Position numbers and translations under genes: made by a program. From positions 124,001-188,000 of the forward strand of contig NZ_JBHUER010000004.1 in assembly GCF_042681025.1 (NCBI RefSeq): a DNA stretch of 64,000 nt, in the 5' to 3' direction. This DNA is from Methylopila henanensis (lineage in GTDB: Bacteria > Pseudomonadota > Alphaproteobacteria > Rhizobiales > Methylopilaceae). The notes under the pieces were generated by a model. The model was not told where the DNA came from. It searched no databases and saw only the letters and a list, made by a program, of their open reading frames with translations. Shown here piece by piece: positions 55,543 to 63,428 of the stretch; position 1 is the stretch's first letter, and each line of letters starts with the position of its first letter.

Positions 55543-56952
55543 TCAGGCGGCCTCCCGCGCGGCGGCGCGGGCGTCGGGCCGCTCCGCGAGCGGTATCCGC
55601 GCCGAGATCCGCACGCCCCGCCGGGTCGCTTCCGCCGTGAACGCGCCGCCGAGCGCGTCGACCCGCTCGCGGATGCCGAGCAGGCCGTGCCCGGCGCCGG
55701 ATTCGAGGCCGTGCGCGTCGCCGCCGCCGTCGTCCTCGACCGTGACGGTGACCGCCGCCGCGGCCTTCTCCGACCGCGCGACGGCGATCCGCACCTCCTG
55801 CGGCGCGCCGTGCCGCGCGGCGTTGGTCAGCCCCTCCTGCGCGACGCGGTAGATGGTGAGCGCCGTCTGGGTCGGGACGTCGTCGAGGTTTCCGGCGACC
55901 TCCAGCCGGAAGGTCGGCCGGCGGGCCGCCGTGGCGGTGCGGGCGTTCCAAGTTCCCACGAGCTGTTCGAGGCTCTGCTCCAGCCCGATCTCGTCGATCT
56001 CCGGCGGCCGCAGCCGCGCCAGCGCGCTCCGGAGCGTCATCGCCATGCCTTCGCTGATCGCGCCGATCTCCCGCGCGCTGCCGGCGATGTCCGGCCGGTC
56101 CTTGGCGCTCGCGCCGGCCACCGCCGCGGCGAGCGCGCGGGTGGCCGTGAGGCACTGGCCGAACTCGTCGTGGAGATCGCGTGCCAGCGCCCGGCGCTCC
56201 TCCTCCTGCACCTGGAACAGCCGGCGGGTGACGGCCGCGCGCTGCGCGGTGGTGAGGGCGAGACGCTCGGTGAGGTCGTTGAACGCCCGCGCCACATGGG
56301 CGAACTCGCGCGCCGCGAAATCGGGCAGGCGGACCTCGTGGTCGCCGTCCTCCAGCCGCTTCAGGCCGCGGACGATGACGTCGGCCGGCCGCAGCGCCTG
56401 GCCGATCGCGACGGTCGCCAGCACGGCGATCGCGATCGCCATGGCGCCGGCGACGCCGAGCACCACGCTGACCTGCCGCCACACCCGCAAGGCCGCGGCG
56501 GCGTCGTCGGCCGAAGCCTCGACCATGCCGACCACATGGCGGCCGGTGGCGATGGTCTTCCGCACCGGCGGGAGCGCCCCGAAGAGCGCGTGATGCAGGG
56601 CCGCGAACCAGTCCGGCGCCGCGTCGCGCGCGTTCTCCGGCCCGCCGCAGAACCGCGTCGGCGGCTCGCCGGTCCAGGCGAGCGTCACGCAGTAGCCCGG
56701 ACTGATGATCCGCAGCGTGTCGGCGGTGCGCCATTCGGGGAAGGCGAGCCGGGCGTTGGGGCCCTCGTTGCCGCGGAACATCACCTCGCGCCAGGCGAGG
56801 TTCTTGGCCTCGCGCTCGACCCGCTCTGCGGTCGCGGCGACCTCGCGCCGGATGACGTCGTGGGATTCCGTGATCGTCCACGCCCCGGCGCCGGCGAGGC
56901 ACAGCGCGACGACCGCGAAGATGCGCAGAACAAGCCCGGTCATGAGCGACAT
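55543..56952 (-). CDS. Sensor histidine kinase (HisKA_3 type), MoxY-like
   Basis: 469 residues. Membrane helix 1 (about 6-26), a periplasmic sensor of about 130 residues with Cys88 and Cys102 as a possible disulfide, helix 2 (about 162-185), HAMP (LRPADVIVRGLKRLEDGDHE), dimerisation box EEERRALARDLHDEFGQCLT with His261, and an ATPase domain (VAQEGLTNAARHG; SGAGHGLLGIRERVDALGG). It should phosphorylate the NarL-type partner downstream. It is divergent from xoxF across 231 bases with strong palindromes. ATG 56952 is chosen; an ATG three codons on is possible. The signal sensed is unknown. Confidence 0.88.
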   Translation of the reverse strand: MSLMTGLVLRIFAVVALCLAGAGAWTITESHDVIRREVAATAERVEREAKNLAWREVMFRGNEGPNARLAFPEWRTADTLRIISPGYCVTLAWTGEPPTRFCGGPENARDAAPDWFAALHHALFGALPPVRKTIATGRHVVGMVEASADDAAAALRVWRQVSVVLGVAGAMAIAIAVLATVAIGQALRPADVIVRGLKRLEDGDHEVRLPDFAAREFAHVARAFNDLTERLALTTAQRAAVTRRLFQVQEEERRALARDLHDEFGQCLTATRALAAAVAGASAKDRPDIAGSAREIGAISEGMAMTLRSALARLRPPEIDEIGLEQSLEQLVGTWNARTATAARRPTFRLEVAGNLDDVPTQTALTIYRVAQEGLTNAARHGAPQEVRIAVARSEKAAAAVTVTVEDDGGGDAHGLESGAGHGLLGIRERVDALGGAFTAEATRRGVRISARIPLAERPDARAAAREAA

Positions 56953-57016
56953 GGGTTCGCGTCCGCTTTCCGTCTCGACGCTCCGGTGTCCGGGACCGAC
57001 GTGCCGAATGCAAGGG

Positions 57017-57056
57017 TCCCGATCGAGATCGGGAAGATTTCCCAATCGAACTTGGG
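57017..57056. promoter_or_regulatory. Three overlapping palindromes between kinase gene and xoxF
   Basis: TCCCGATC-GA-GATCGGGA (57017-57034), GGGAA-GAT-TTCCC (57031-57043) and CCCAA-TCGAAC-TTGGG (57041-57056) follow one another with 3-4 shared bases. Half-sites of the type GGGA or TTGGGA recur also at about 57086-57091 (TCGGGA). This is a likely operator array for the adjacent response regulator, controlling both transcripts. The binding protein is inferred. Confidence 0.6.
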
Positions 57057-57183
57057 AGCGGGTCTCTACGCATCCGCGCGCCATTCGGGAGTCTCTCGCG
57101 ATCAGCGGACGGACGCCCCGCAAGGGCGAAACCAGAAGAGAGCGCCGCCGGCGCCACTGTCCGCGCAGTCGGAGGACGACCAT

Positions 57184-58989
57184 TTGAACCGCGCATTCCT
57201 TCTCGGCTTCGGCCTGACGGCCGCCATGGCCGCCTCGCCCGCGCTCGCCAACGACAGCGTCGAGGCGATCATCAAGGACCCCAAGCAGTGGGGCATCCAG
57301 ACCGGCGACTACGCCAACACCCGCTACTCCAAGCTCGACCAGATCACGGCGAAGAACGTCGACAAGCTCCAGGTGGCCTGGACGTTCTCGACCGGCGTTC
57401 TGCGCGGCCATGAGGGCGGCCCGCTCATCGTCGGCGACGTGATGTACGTGCACACGCCGTTCCCGAACAACGTGTTCGCGCTCGACCTGAACCAGGAAGG
57501 CCGCATCATCTGGAAGTACGAGCCGAAGCAGGACGCCGGCGTCGTGCCGGTGATGTGCTGCGACACGGTTCACCGCGGCGTCGCCTACGCCGACGGCATG
57601 ATCTTCCTGCAGCAGGCCGACACCACGGTGGTGGCGCTCGACGCCAAGACCGGCCAGAAGAAGTGGTCGGTGGTGAACGGCGACCCGAAGAAGGGCGAAT
57701 CCAACACCACCACCGTCATGCCCTTCAAGGACAAGCTGCTGGTCGGCATCTCCGGCGGCGAGTTCGGCGTGCGCGGCCACGTCACGGCTTACAACCTGAA
57801 GGACGGCAAGCTGGCCTGGCGCGGCTACTCGATGGGTCCGGACGAGGAGATCCTCGTCGATCCAGCGAAGACCACCGAGCACGGCAAGCCGGTCGGCAAG
57901 GACTCGTCGCTGAAGACCTGGGAAGGCGACCAGTGGAAGATCGGCGGCGGGACGACCTGGGGCTGGTTCGCCTTCGACCCGAAGCTGAACCTCGTCTACT
58001 ACGGCTCGGGCAACCCCTCGACCTGGAACCCGAAGCAGCGCCCCGGCGACAACAAGTGGTCGATGACGGTGTGGGCCCGTGACGCCGACACCGGCGTCGC
58101 CAAGTGGGTCTACCAGATGACGCCCCACGACGAGTGGGACTTCGATGGCGTCAACGAGATGATCCTCACGGATCAGAAGATCGACGGCAAGGACGTCCCG
58201 CTTCTCACGCACTTCGACCGCAACGGCTTCGCCTACACGCTGAACCGGGAGACCGGCGAAGTCCTGGTCGCCGAGAAGTACGATCCGGTCGTGAACTGGG
58301 CCACCAAAGTCGACCTCGACAAGTCGTCCAAGACCTACGGCCGTCCGCTCGTCGTCGCCAAGTATTCGACCGAGCAGAACGGCGAGGACGTGAACAGCCA
58401 GGGCATCTGCCCGGCCGCTCTCGGCACCAAGGACCAGCAGCCGGCGGCCTATTCGCCGAAGACGAACCTGTTCTACGTGCCGACCAACCACGTCTGCATG
58501 GACTACGAGCCGTTCCAGGTGTCCTATACCGCCGGCCAGCCCTATGTGGGCGCGACCCTCTCGATGTACGCCGCGCCGAACAGCCACGGCGGCATGGGCA
58601 ACTTCATCGCCTGGGACAACGTCAAGGGTAAGATCGTCTGGTCGAACAAGGAGATGTTCTCCGTGTGGTCGGGCGCTCTGGCGACGGCCGGCGGCGTGGT
58701 GTTCTACGGCACGCTGGAAGGCTACCTGAAGGCGGTCGACGCCAAGACGGGCAAGGAGCTCTACAAGTTCAAGACCCCGTCCGGCATCATCGGCAACGTC
58801 TCCACCTACGAGCACAAGGGCCAGCAGTACGTCGCCGTGCTCTCGGGCGTCGGCGGCTGGGCCGGCATCGGCCTCGCGGCCGGTCTGACCGGCGGCAACG
58901 AGGGTCTCGGCGCGGTCGGCGGCTACGCGGCTCTCGCCAGCTACACCGCTCTCGGCGGCCAGCTCACGGTGTTCAAACTTCCGAATTGA
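57184..58989 (+). CDS. xoxF: Lanthanide-dependent PQQ methanol dehydrogenase XoxF
   Basis: 601 residues. Signal peptide 1-22 (ends ASPALA), then an eight-bladed propeller with tryptophan-docking repeats. The vicinal disulfide Cys125-Cys126 lies in VPVMCCDTVHRG. The active-site stretch PHDEWDFDGVNE has the catalytic Asp319 and, two residues on, Asp321; calcium enzymes (MxaF) have Ala there, so this is the lanthanide type. It oxidises methanol in the periplasm to formaldehyde or formate and passes electrons to a cytochrome cL. The start is TTG 57184, 8 bases after GGAGG; no ATG is suitable. The partners xoxG and xoxJ are not adjacent. A terminator follows. Confidence 0.97.
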   Translation: MNRAFLLGFGLTAAMAASPALANDSVEAIIKDPKQWGIQTGDYANTRYSKLDQITAKNVDKLQVAWTFSTGVLRGHEGGPLIVGDVMYVHTPFPNNVFALDLNQEGRIIWKYEPKQDAGVVPVMCCDTVHRGVAYADGMIFLQQADTTVVALDAKTGQKKWSVVNGDPKKGESNTTTVMPFKDKLLVGISGGEFGVRGHVTAYNLKDGKLAWRGYSMGPDEEILVDPAKTTEHGKPVGKDSSLKTWEGDQWKIGGGTTWGWFAFDPKLNLVYYGSGNPSTWNPKQRPGDNKWSMTVWARDADTGVAKWVYQMTPHDEWDFDGVNEMILTDQKIDGKDVPLLTHFDRNGFAYTLNRETGEVLVAEKYDPVVNWATKVDLDKSSKTYGRPLVVAKYSTEQNGEDVNSQGICPAALGTKDQQPAAYSPKTNLFYVPTNHVCMDYEPFQVSYTAGQPYVGATLSMYAAPNSHGGMGNFIAWDNVKGKIVWSNKEMFSVWSGALATAGGVVFYGTLEGYLKAVDAKTGKELYKFKTPSGIIGNVSTYEHKGQQYVAVLSGVGGWAGIGLAAGLTGGNEGLGAVGGYAALASYTALGGQLTVFKLPN

Positions 58990-59090
58990 CGAGGTCTGGG
59001 GCTGTCCTACCCGGGCCCCCCGACGAAACTTTCCATAGCGCAGACGCGCCCGGCTATCTCCTCCCTCGGCCGGGCGCAGGACTTATGGAC

Positions 59091-59123
59091 ACGGCGGGCT
59101 CCCTTGTGGCCCGCCGTTTTTTT
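59091..59123 (+). terminator. Intrinsic terminator after xoxF
   Basis: ACGGCGGG (59091-59098) pairs with CCCGCCGT (59110-59117), followed by six more T. A second stem GCGCCCGG/CCGGGCGC (59046-59053 with 59070-59077) lies just before it. Confidence 0.9.
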
Positions 59124-59212
59124 ATGCGGCGTCCGGAGTAAGGGCGGGGGGCCGTGCGCGCGGACGCGTTTCCCGCTATCACGCCGGTCCGGAGCCGAAG
59201 CGGGAGCCGCCC

Positions 59213-60286
59213 TTGCCTGATCTTGTCGACCTGTTCTCCGACACCCAGTCGCGCCCCTCCGCGGGCATGCGCGAAGCCATGGCGCGCGCCGAGGTCGGCG
59301 ACGAGCAGGCGGGCTCCGACCCCGCGACCAACGCGCTCTGCGCCCGCGTGGCCGATCTGCTCGGCATGGAGGACGCGGTGTTCATGCCCTCCGGCACCAT
59401 GTGCAATCTGGTCGCGATCCTCGTGCAGACGCGGCCGGGCGACGAGATTGTGGTCGACGGGACCTCCCACATCTTCAACACCGAGGCCGCGGGCGCCGCC
59501 GCGATCGCGGGGGTCGCGACCCTGCCGCTCGCGACCCGCGACGGCGTGTTCTCGGCCGCGCAGGCCGAGGCCGCGATCCGGCCCGCCGCCCGCACCGCGC
59601 CGCGCCCGGCCCTGATCTCGATCGAGAACACGACGGCCTTCTCCGGCGGCTCGATCTGGCCGCTCGATACCGTCCGGGAGGTGCGCGACGTCGCCCGCCG
59701 CCACGGCCTGAAGGCGCACATGGACGGGGCGCGGCTGCTGAACGCGGTCGCGGCGACCGGCATCTCCGCCGCGGACTATGCGGCCGGCTTCGACAGCGCC
59801 TGGATCGACCTGTCGAAGGGGCTCGGCTGCCCGGTCGGGGCGGTGCTGTGCGGAACGCGCGAGTTCATCGTCGAGGCCTGGCGCTGGAAGTACCGGCTGG
59901 GCGGCGCGATGCGCCAGTCCGGCGTGCTCGCCGCCGCCGGGCTCTACGCGCTCGACCACCACGTCGCGCAGCTCGGAGTCGACAACGACAACGCCGCCAC
60001 GCTCGACCGTGGCCTGCGGGCGATCGACGGGATCGCCTTCGAGGCGGCGACCCAGTCCAACATCCTGCGCTTCACGGTCGAGGGCTTGAACGCGACGGCC
60101 GCCGCCTTCGTGGAGGCCTGCGAGCGGCGGGGCGTGCGTTTCCGCGCGACCGGCGCGCACGAGGTCCGCGCCACCACCCATCTCGACGTGGACGCGGAGG
60201 GGATCACGCGGGCGATCGACGTCGCCGGCGGGGTCGCGGCGGCGTTCCGGCGCGGCGGCGCGGGGGGCAGTTCTCCGGCGGCCTGA
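59213..60286 (+). CDS. ltaE: Low-specificity L-threonine aldolase
   Basis: 357 residues. Begins DLVDLFSDTQSRPSAGMREA and AEVGDEQAGSDPATNAL. The PLP Lys is in WIDLSKGLGCPVGAVLCG; the His/Arg cluster AHMDGARLLNAV is also conserved. It cleaves threonine to glycine and acetaldehyde, or acts on beta-hydroxy amino acids. The start is TTG 59213, 7 bases after GGGAG. Glycine supply suits serine-cycle growth, which is inference. Confidence 0.93.
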   Translation: MPDLVDLFSDTQSRPSAGMREAMARAEVGDEQAGSDPATNALCARVADLLGMEDAVFMPSGTMCNLVAILVQTRPGDEIVVDGTSHIFNTEAAGAAAIAGVATLPLATRDGVFSAAQAEAAIRPAARTAPRPALISIENTTAFSGGSIWPLDTVREVRDVARRHGLKAHMDGARLLNAVAATGISAADYAAGFDSAWIDLSKGLGCPVGAVLCGTREFIVEAWRWKYRLGGAMRQSGVLAAAGLYALDHHVAQLGVDNDNAATLDRGLRAIDGIAFEAATQSNILRFTVEGLNATAAAFVEACERRGVRFRATGAHEVRATTHLDVDAEGITRAIDVAGGVAAAFRRGGAGGSSPAA

Positions 60287-60300
60287 CCGGCGTCGGGAAC

Positions 60301-61230
60301 TCACCTACGGGTCTCGCCGATCTGCCGCGCGACCCCAGCGAGGGTCTCGCGCAGGCGCGGCGCCGCGTGGTCGATGAAAGCGCGCAGCGTCTCGTTGCGG
60401 CGCGGAACGGGATGGAACACGAGGCTGACGGGCGTCGGCTCCGGCTCGAATGCGTCGAGGAGCGTCACCAGCCGCCCGGCGGCGACATGCTCGGCGACCT
60501 GGTAGGACAGCGCGCGGCAGACGCCGTGGCCGCGGACGGCGGCGTCGATCGCGGCGCCGGCGGAGTTCAGCGCCATGCGCGGCCGGATCGCGACCGCGAA
60601 GGTCTTGCGCCGTCGCGGCCCGGGCTCCGCGAAGCGCCACAGCGCGCCGGCGTCGCCTTCCTCCTCGCCCACGCAGGCGTGCTTTTGCAGCTCGATCGGG
60701 TTCGCTGGAGCGCCGGCGCGCTCCACATAGGACGGCGCGGCGCAGACGAGCTTGCGAACCTCGCCCAGCCGCGTCGCCACGATCCCGGAATCGGGCAGCG
60801 GCGCGAGGCGGACCGCGACGTCCATGCCTTCCTCCACCAGGTCGACCATCCGGTTGAGCAGCAGCGCCCGCGCCCGCGCGGCCGGATGCTCGGCGAGAAA
60901 CGTCTCGATCACCGGCACGACGTGCAGCCGGCCGAACAGCTCCGGCGCGGTCACGCCGATCAGGCCGTCGATCGCGCCGCCGGAGCCGCCCTCCGCCGCG
61001 TCGAGCTCCGCCAGCACCCGGCGGTAGACCGCGAGCCGCCGCTCGCCGGCGTCCGTCAGACGCAGGCGGCGGGCGTTGCGGTGGACCAGCCGCTCGCCGA
61101 GCCGCTCCTCCAGCATCTGCAGCGCGCGCGTGACCTTGGCGGGCGAGCAGGCGAAGACGCGCGCGGCGCCGGCGAGCGACCCCTGATCCACGGTCGCGAC
61201 GAACATCGCCATGGCGTCGAGCCGGTCCAT
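60301..61230 (-). CDS. LysR-family transcriptional regulator
   Basis: 309 residues. N-terminal winged HTH MDRLDAMAMFVATVDQGSLA with FACSPAKVTRALQMLEERLG, then a LysR substrate domain (residues 90-300) of the CrgA-like branch. Divergent from the alpha/beta-hydrolase at 61338, with a 10-bp palindrome between them, so it probably controls that gene and itself. The inducer is unknown. Confidence 0.92.
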   Translation of the reverse strand: MDRLDAMAMFVATVDQGSLAGAARVFACSPAKVTRALQMLEERLGERLVHRNARRLRLTDAGERRLAVYRRVLAELDAAEGGSGGAIDGLIGVTAPELFGRLHVVPVIETFLAEHPAARARALLLNRMVDLVEEGMDVAVRLAPLPDSGIVATRLGEVRKLVCAAPSYVERAGAPANPIELQKHACVGEEEGDAGALWRFAEPGPRRRKTFAVAIRPRMALNSAGAAIDAAVRGHGVCRALSYQVAEHVAAGRLVTLLDAFEPEPTPVSLVFHPVPRRNETLRAFIDHAAPRLRETLAGVARQIGETRR

Positions 61231-61281
61231 GATTTCATTTCCTGAAATCGAAGAGTGCGAATTCGGCGTCTTATAGCATGA

Positions 61282-61291
61282 ACTTGCAAGT
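61282..61291. promoter_or_regulatory. Palindrome in the LysR/hydrolase intergenic region
   Basis: ACTTGCAAGT is a perfect 10-bp palindrome with near-symmetrical flanks ATGA and TCAT, 52 bases from the LysR start and 47 from the hydrolase start. It is the best candidate for the LysR operator. Its overlap with the upstream in-frame ATG at 61278 argues against that ATG being the hydrolase start. Confidence 0.5.
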
Positions 61292-61337
61292 CATAGCTTC
61301 CGGTTCGACAGACATGATCGAGACAGGAGCGCACATC

Positions 61338-62330
61338 ATGGAGATGCTGCAGAAGAGCTGGGAACGGCGGTCGGTGATGGCCGCGATCGGCCTGGGCGGC
61401 CTCGCCGCGGCGGGAGCGGCCGCGCCGGCCGCGGCGGCGCCGTCCCCGGGCCCCGTCGCGGCGGACGACGTCCGCCTGCGTTTCGGGACGAAAAAGGTCG
61501 GCGACGTCACGGTGTTCTACCGCGAGGCCGGCCGGCCCGACGCGCCCGTGCTGCTGCTGCTGCACGGCTTCCCGACCGCGGGCCACATGTTCCGCGACCT
61601 CATCCCGCTGCTGGCCGACCGGTACCGCGTCATCGCGCCGGACCTCGCCGGCTTCGGCAATACGATCGCGCCACCGCGCGCCTCGTTCGCGTACAGCTTC
61701 GACAAGCTGGCCGAGGTGACGGAGGGCTTCGTCGAGGCCATGGGGCTCACCCGCTACGCGCTCTACGTCTTCGACTACGGCGCGCCGACCGGGTTCCGCC
61801 TCGCCATGTCGCATCCCGAGCGGGTGACGGCGATCATCAGCCAGAACGGCAACGCTTATGTGGAGGGGTTCAGCAAGGAGTGGGGCCCGTGGGAGGCCTA
61901 CTGGCGGGACCCGACCCCGGAGAACCGCGAGGCCTGCCGCGCCGCGCTGACCGACGAGGCGATCCGCTTCCAGTGGACCCACGGCGCGCCCGAGGGCCGG
62001 GTCTCGCCCGACGGCATGACGCTCGACATGCATTACATGCGGCGCCCGGAGGCCGAGGAGATCCAGCTCGACCTGATCCTGAGCTACCGCACCAATGTCG
62101 AGCGCTACCCGGACTTTCAGGCCTACTTCCGCAAGCATCAGCCGCCGCTGCTCGCGGTGTGGGGCAGGAACGACGCCTTCTTCATCCCGCCCGGCGCCGA
62201 GGCGTACAAGCGCGACCTGCCGAAGGCCGAGATCCATCTGCTCGACGCCGGCCACTTCGCGCTGGAGACGCACGCCGCCGAGATCGCCGCGCGCATCCGC
62301 GACTTCCTCCAGCGCCACGGCGTCATCTGA
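61338..62330 (+). CDS. Tat-exported alpha/beta-hydrolase, haloalkane dehalogenase/epoxide hydrolase-like
   Basis: 330 residues. A twin-arginine signal SWERRSVMAAIGLGG (about 6-20) is followed by an Ala-rich cleavage region. The hydrolase core has LLLLHGFPTAGHMF (oxyanion), nucleophile Asp in YVFDYGAPTGFRLA, acid near WGRNDAFFIPPG and His in LLDAGHFALETHA. An Asp rather than Ser nucleophile points to dehalogenase or epoxide hydrolase chemistry. ATG 61338 has AGGAG 8 bases upstream; the ATG at 61278 would bury the Tat signal and overlap the palindrome. Substrate unknown. Confidence 0.88.
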   Translation: MEMLQKSWERRSVMAAIGLGGLAAAGAAAPAAAAPSPGPVAADDVRLRFGTKKVGDVTVFYREAGRPDAPVLLLLHGFPTAGHMFRDLIPLLADRYRVIAPDLAGFGNTIAPPRASFAYSFDKLAEVTEGFVEAMGLTRYALYVFDYGAPTGFRLAMSHPERVTAIISQNGNAYVEGFSKEWGPWEAYWRDPTPENREACRAALTDEAIRFQWTHGAPEGRVSPDGMTLDMHYMRRPEAEEIQLDLILSYRTNVERYPDFQAYFRKHQPPLLAVWGRNDAFFIPPGAEAYKRDLPKAEIHLLDAGHFALETHAAEIAARIRDFLQRHGVI

Positions 62331-62400
62331 AGGCGGGGGTCGTCGGCGGAGGCGCGCGCGGCGTCCTTCGAGGCGTCCGGCTGGCCGGCCGGGCGCCGGC

Positions 62401-63330
62401 TCATGCGTCCAAGAACGACGCGAGGCTGTCGCAAAGGACGTCGGTCGCTTCCGCGGCGACGAAATGCCCGCAATTCTCGATCACGACCGCGGCGTGGTTC
62501 GGAGCCTGGGGCTCGACGGCTTTCGAGAGCGCGGTCCCCGCGCTGCTGCGGCCCGCGACCGTCATCACCGGCATGGCGAGCGTCCGGGACCGCAATCCGG
62601 CCGCGAACGCGGCGTCCTCAGGAAGCGCGCGATAGAGCCCGAAGCCGGCGGTCATCCTGCCGGGCCGGGCGTAGGCTTGCGCGTATGCGGCGATGTCGGC
62701 TTCCGGGATCGCGTCCTTGACGTGAGACCAGGCGCGAATCTGGGCCGCGATATAGTCTCGCTCGCGCCCTTGGGTCAGCAGTTCCGCGAAGCCTTCGGCC
62801 ATGTGGAACCCGTAGTGCCAGGCTCCTCCGCGCAGGGCGTCGCCGTTCTCTGTGCCCGGCAGCAGACAGTCGACCAGCACGAGCCGCGAGACGCGGCCCG
62901 GCTGCGTAAGCGCGAGCACATAGGCCGCTTTGCCGCCCATGTCATGGCCGACCACCGCGGCGGCCCCGCCGGCTTCCCGCTCGATCAGCGTCGCCACGTC
63001 GGCCGCGATCCGCTGCTTCGAATAGCCGGTCGTCGGGATGCTCGATCCGCCGACGCCGCGCAGATCCGGGGCGATCAGCCTGAAGCGGCCGGCGAGGCGG
63101 CGGATGACGCCGGACCAGGCCGACGACGTCTCGGGCCATCCGTGGAGCAGGACCACGGTCGGTCCCTCGCCCGCCACGACGTAGCGCAGCCGCACGTCGT
63201 CGAGATCGAGATATCGGCTCTCGAGGCCCGCCGCATTCGATGGCCCGGGCGCGGCCTGCGCCGCGGCCCGCAGGCCGATCGTCGAGGCGGCGGCGGACCA
63301 TAGAAGAAGGTCGCGGCGGCGGGGCGTCAT
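62401..63330 (-). CDS. Second Tat-exported alpha/beta-hydrolase, epoxide hydrolase-like
   Basis: 309 residues. Signal TPRRRDLLLWSAAASTIGLR with a twin-arginine core, then VVLLHGWPETSSAWSGVIRR, RLIAPDLRGVGGSS, nucleophile Asp in VVGHDMGGKAAYVLA and His in ENCGHFVAAE. The GHDMGG elbow is typical of epoxide hydrolases and dehalogenases. Divergent from the last LysR gene with 98 bases between. It converges with the first hydrolase, making a mirror arrangement. Substrate unknown. Confidence 0.88.
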   Translation of the reverse strand: MTPRRRDLLLWSAAASTIGLRAAAQAAPGPSNAAGLESRYLDLDDVRLRYVVAGEGPTVVLLHGWPETSSAWSGVIRRLAGRFRLIAPDLRGVGGSSIPTTGYSKQRIAADVATLIEREAGGAAAVVGHDMGGKAAYVLALTQPGRVSRLVLVDCLLPGTENGDALRGGAWHYGFHMAEGFAELLTQGRERDYIAAQIRAWSHVKDAIPEADIAAYAQAYARPGRMTAGFGLYRALPEDAAFAAGLRSRTLAMPVMTVAGRSSAGTALSKAVEPQAPNHAAVVIENCGHFVAAEATDVLCDSLASFLDA

Positions 63331-63428
63331 CCATCAGGTCTCCGGCGTCAACGGCGTGGATGATTGCGAAGCGGACCCCGGCGCGATAGTGCGGGGATCG
63401 CCATGATCGTCATGACCGAGGAGAATGG

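Noticed and set aside
54985..57183. Apparent 733-codon N-terminal extension of xoxF
   Set aside because: It overlaps two real minus-strand genes; XoxF has a signal peptide starting at TTG 57184 with its own ribosome site.
54779..57196. Apparent N-terminal fusion to glutaminase
   Set aside because: The open frame passes through the response regulator and kinase genes in the wrong frame; glutaminase starts at ATG 54778.
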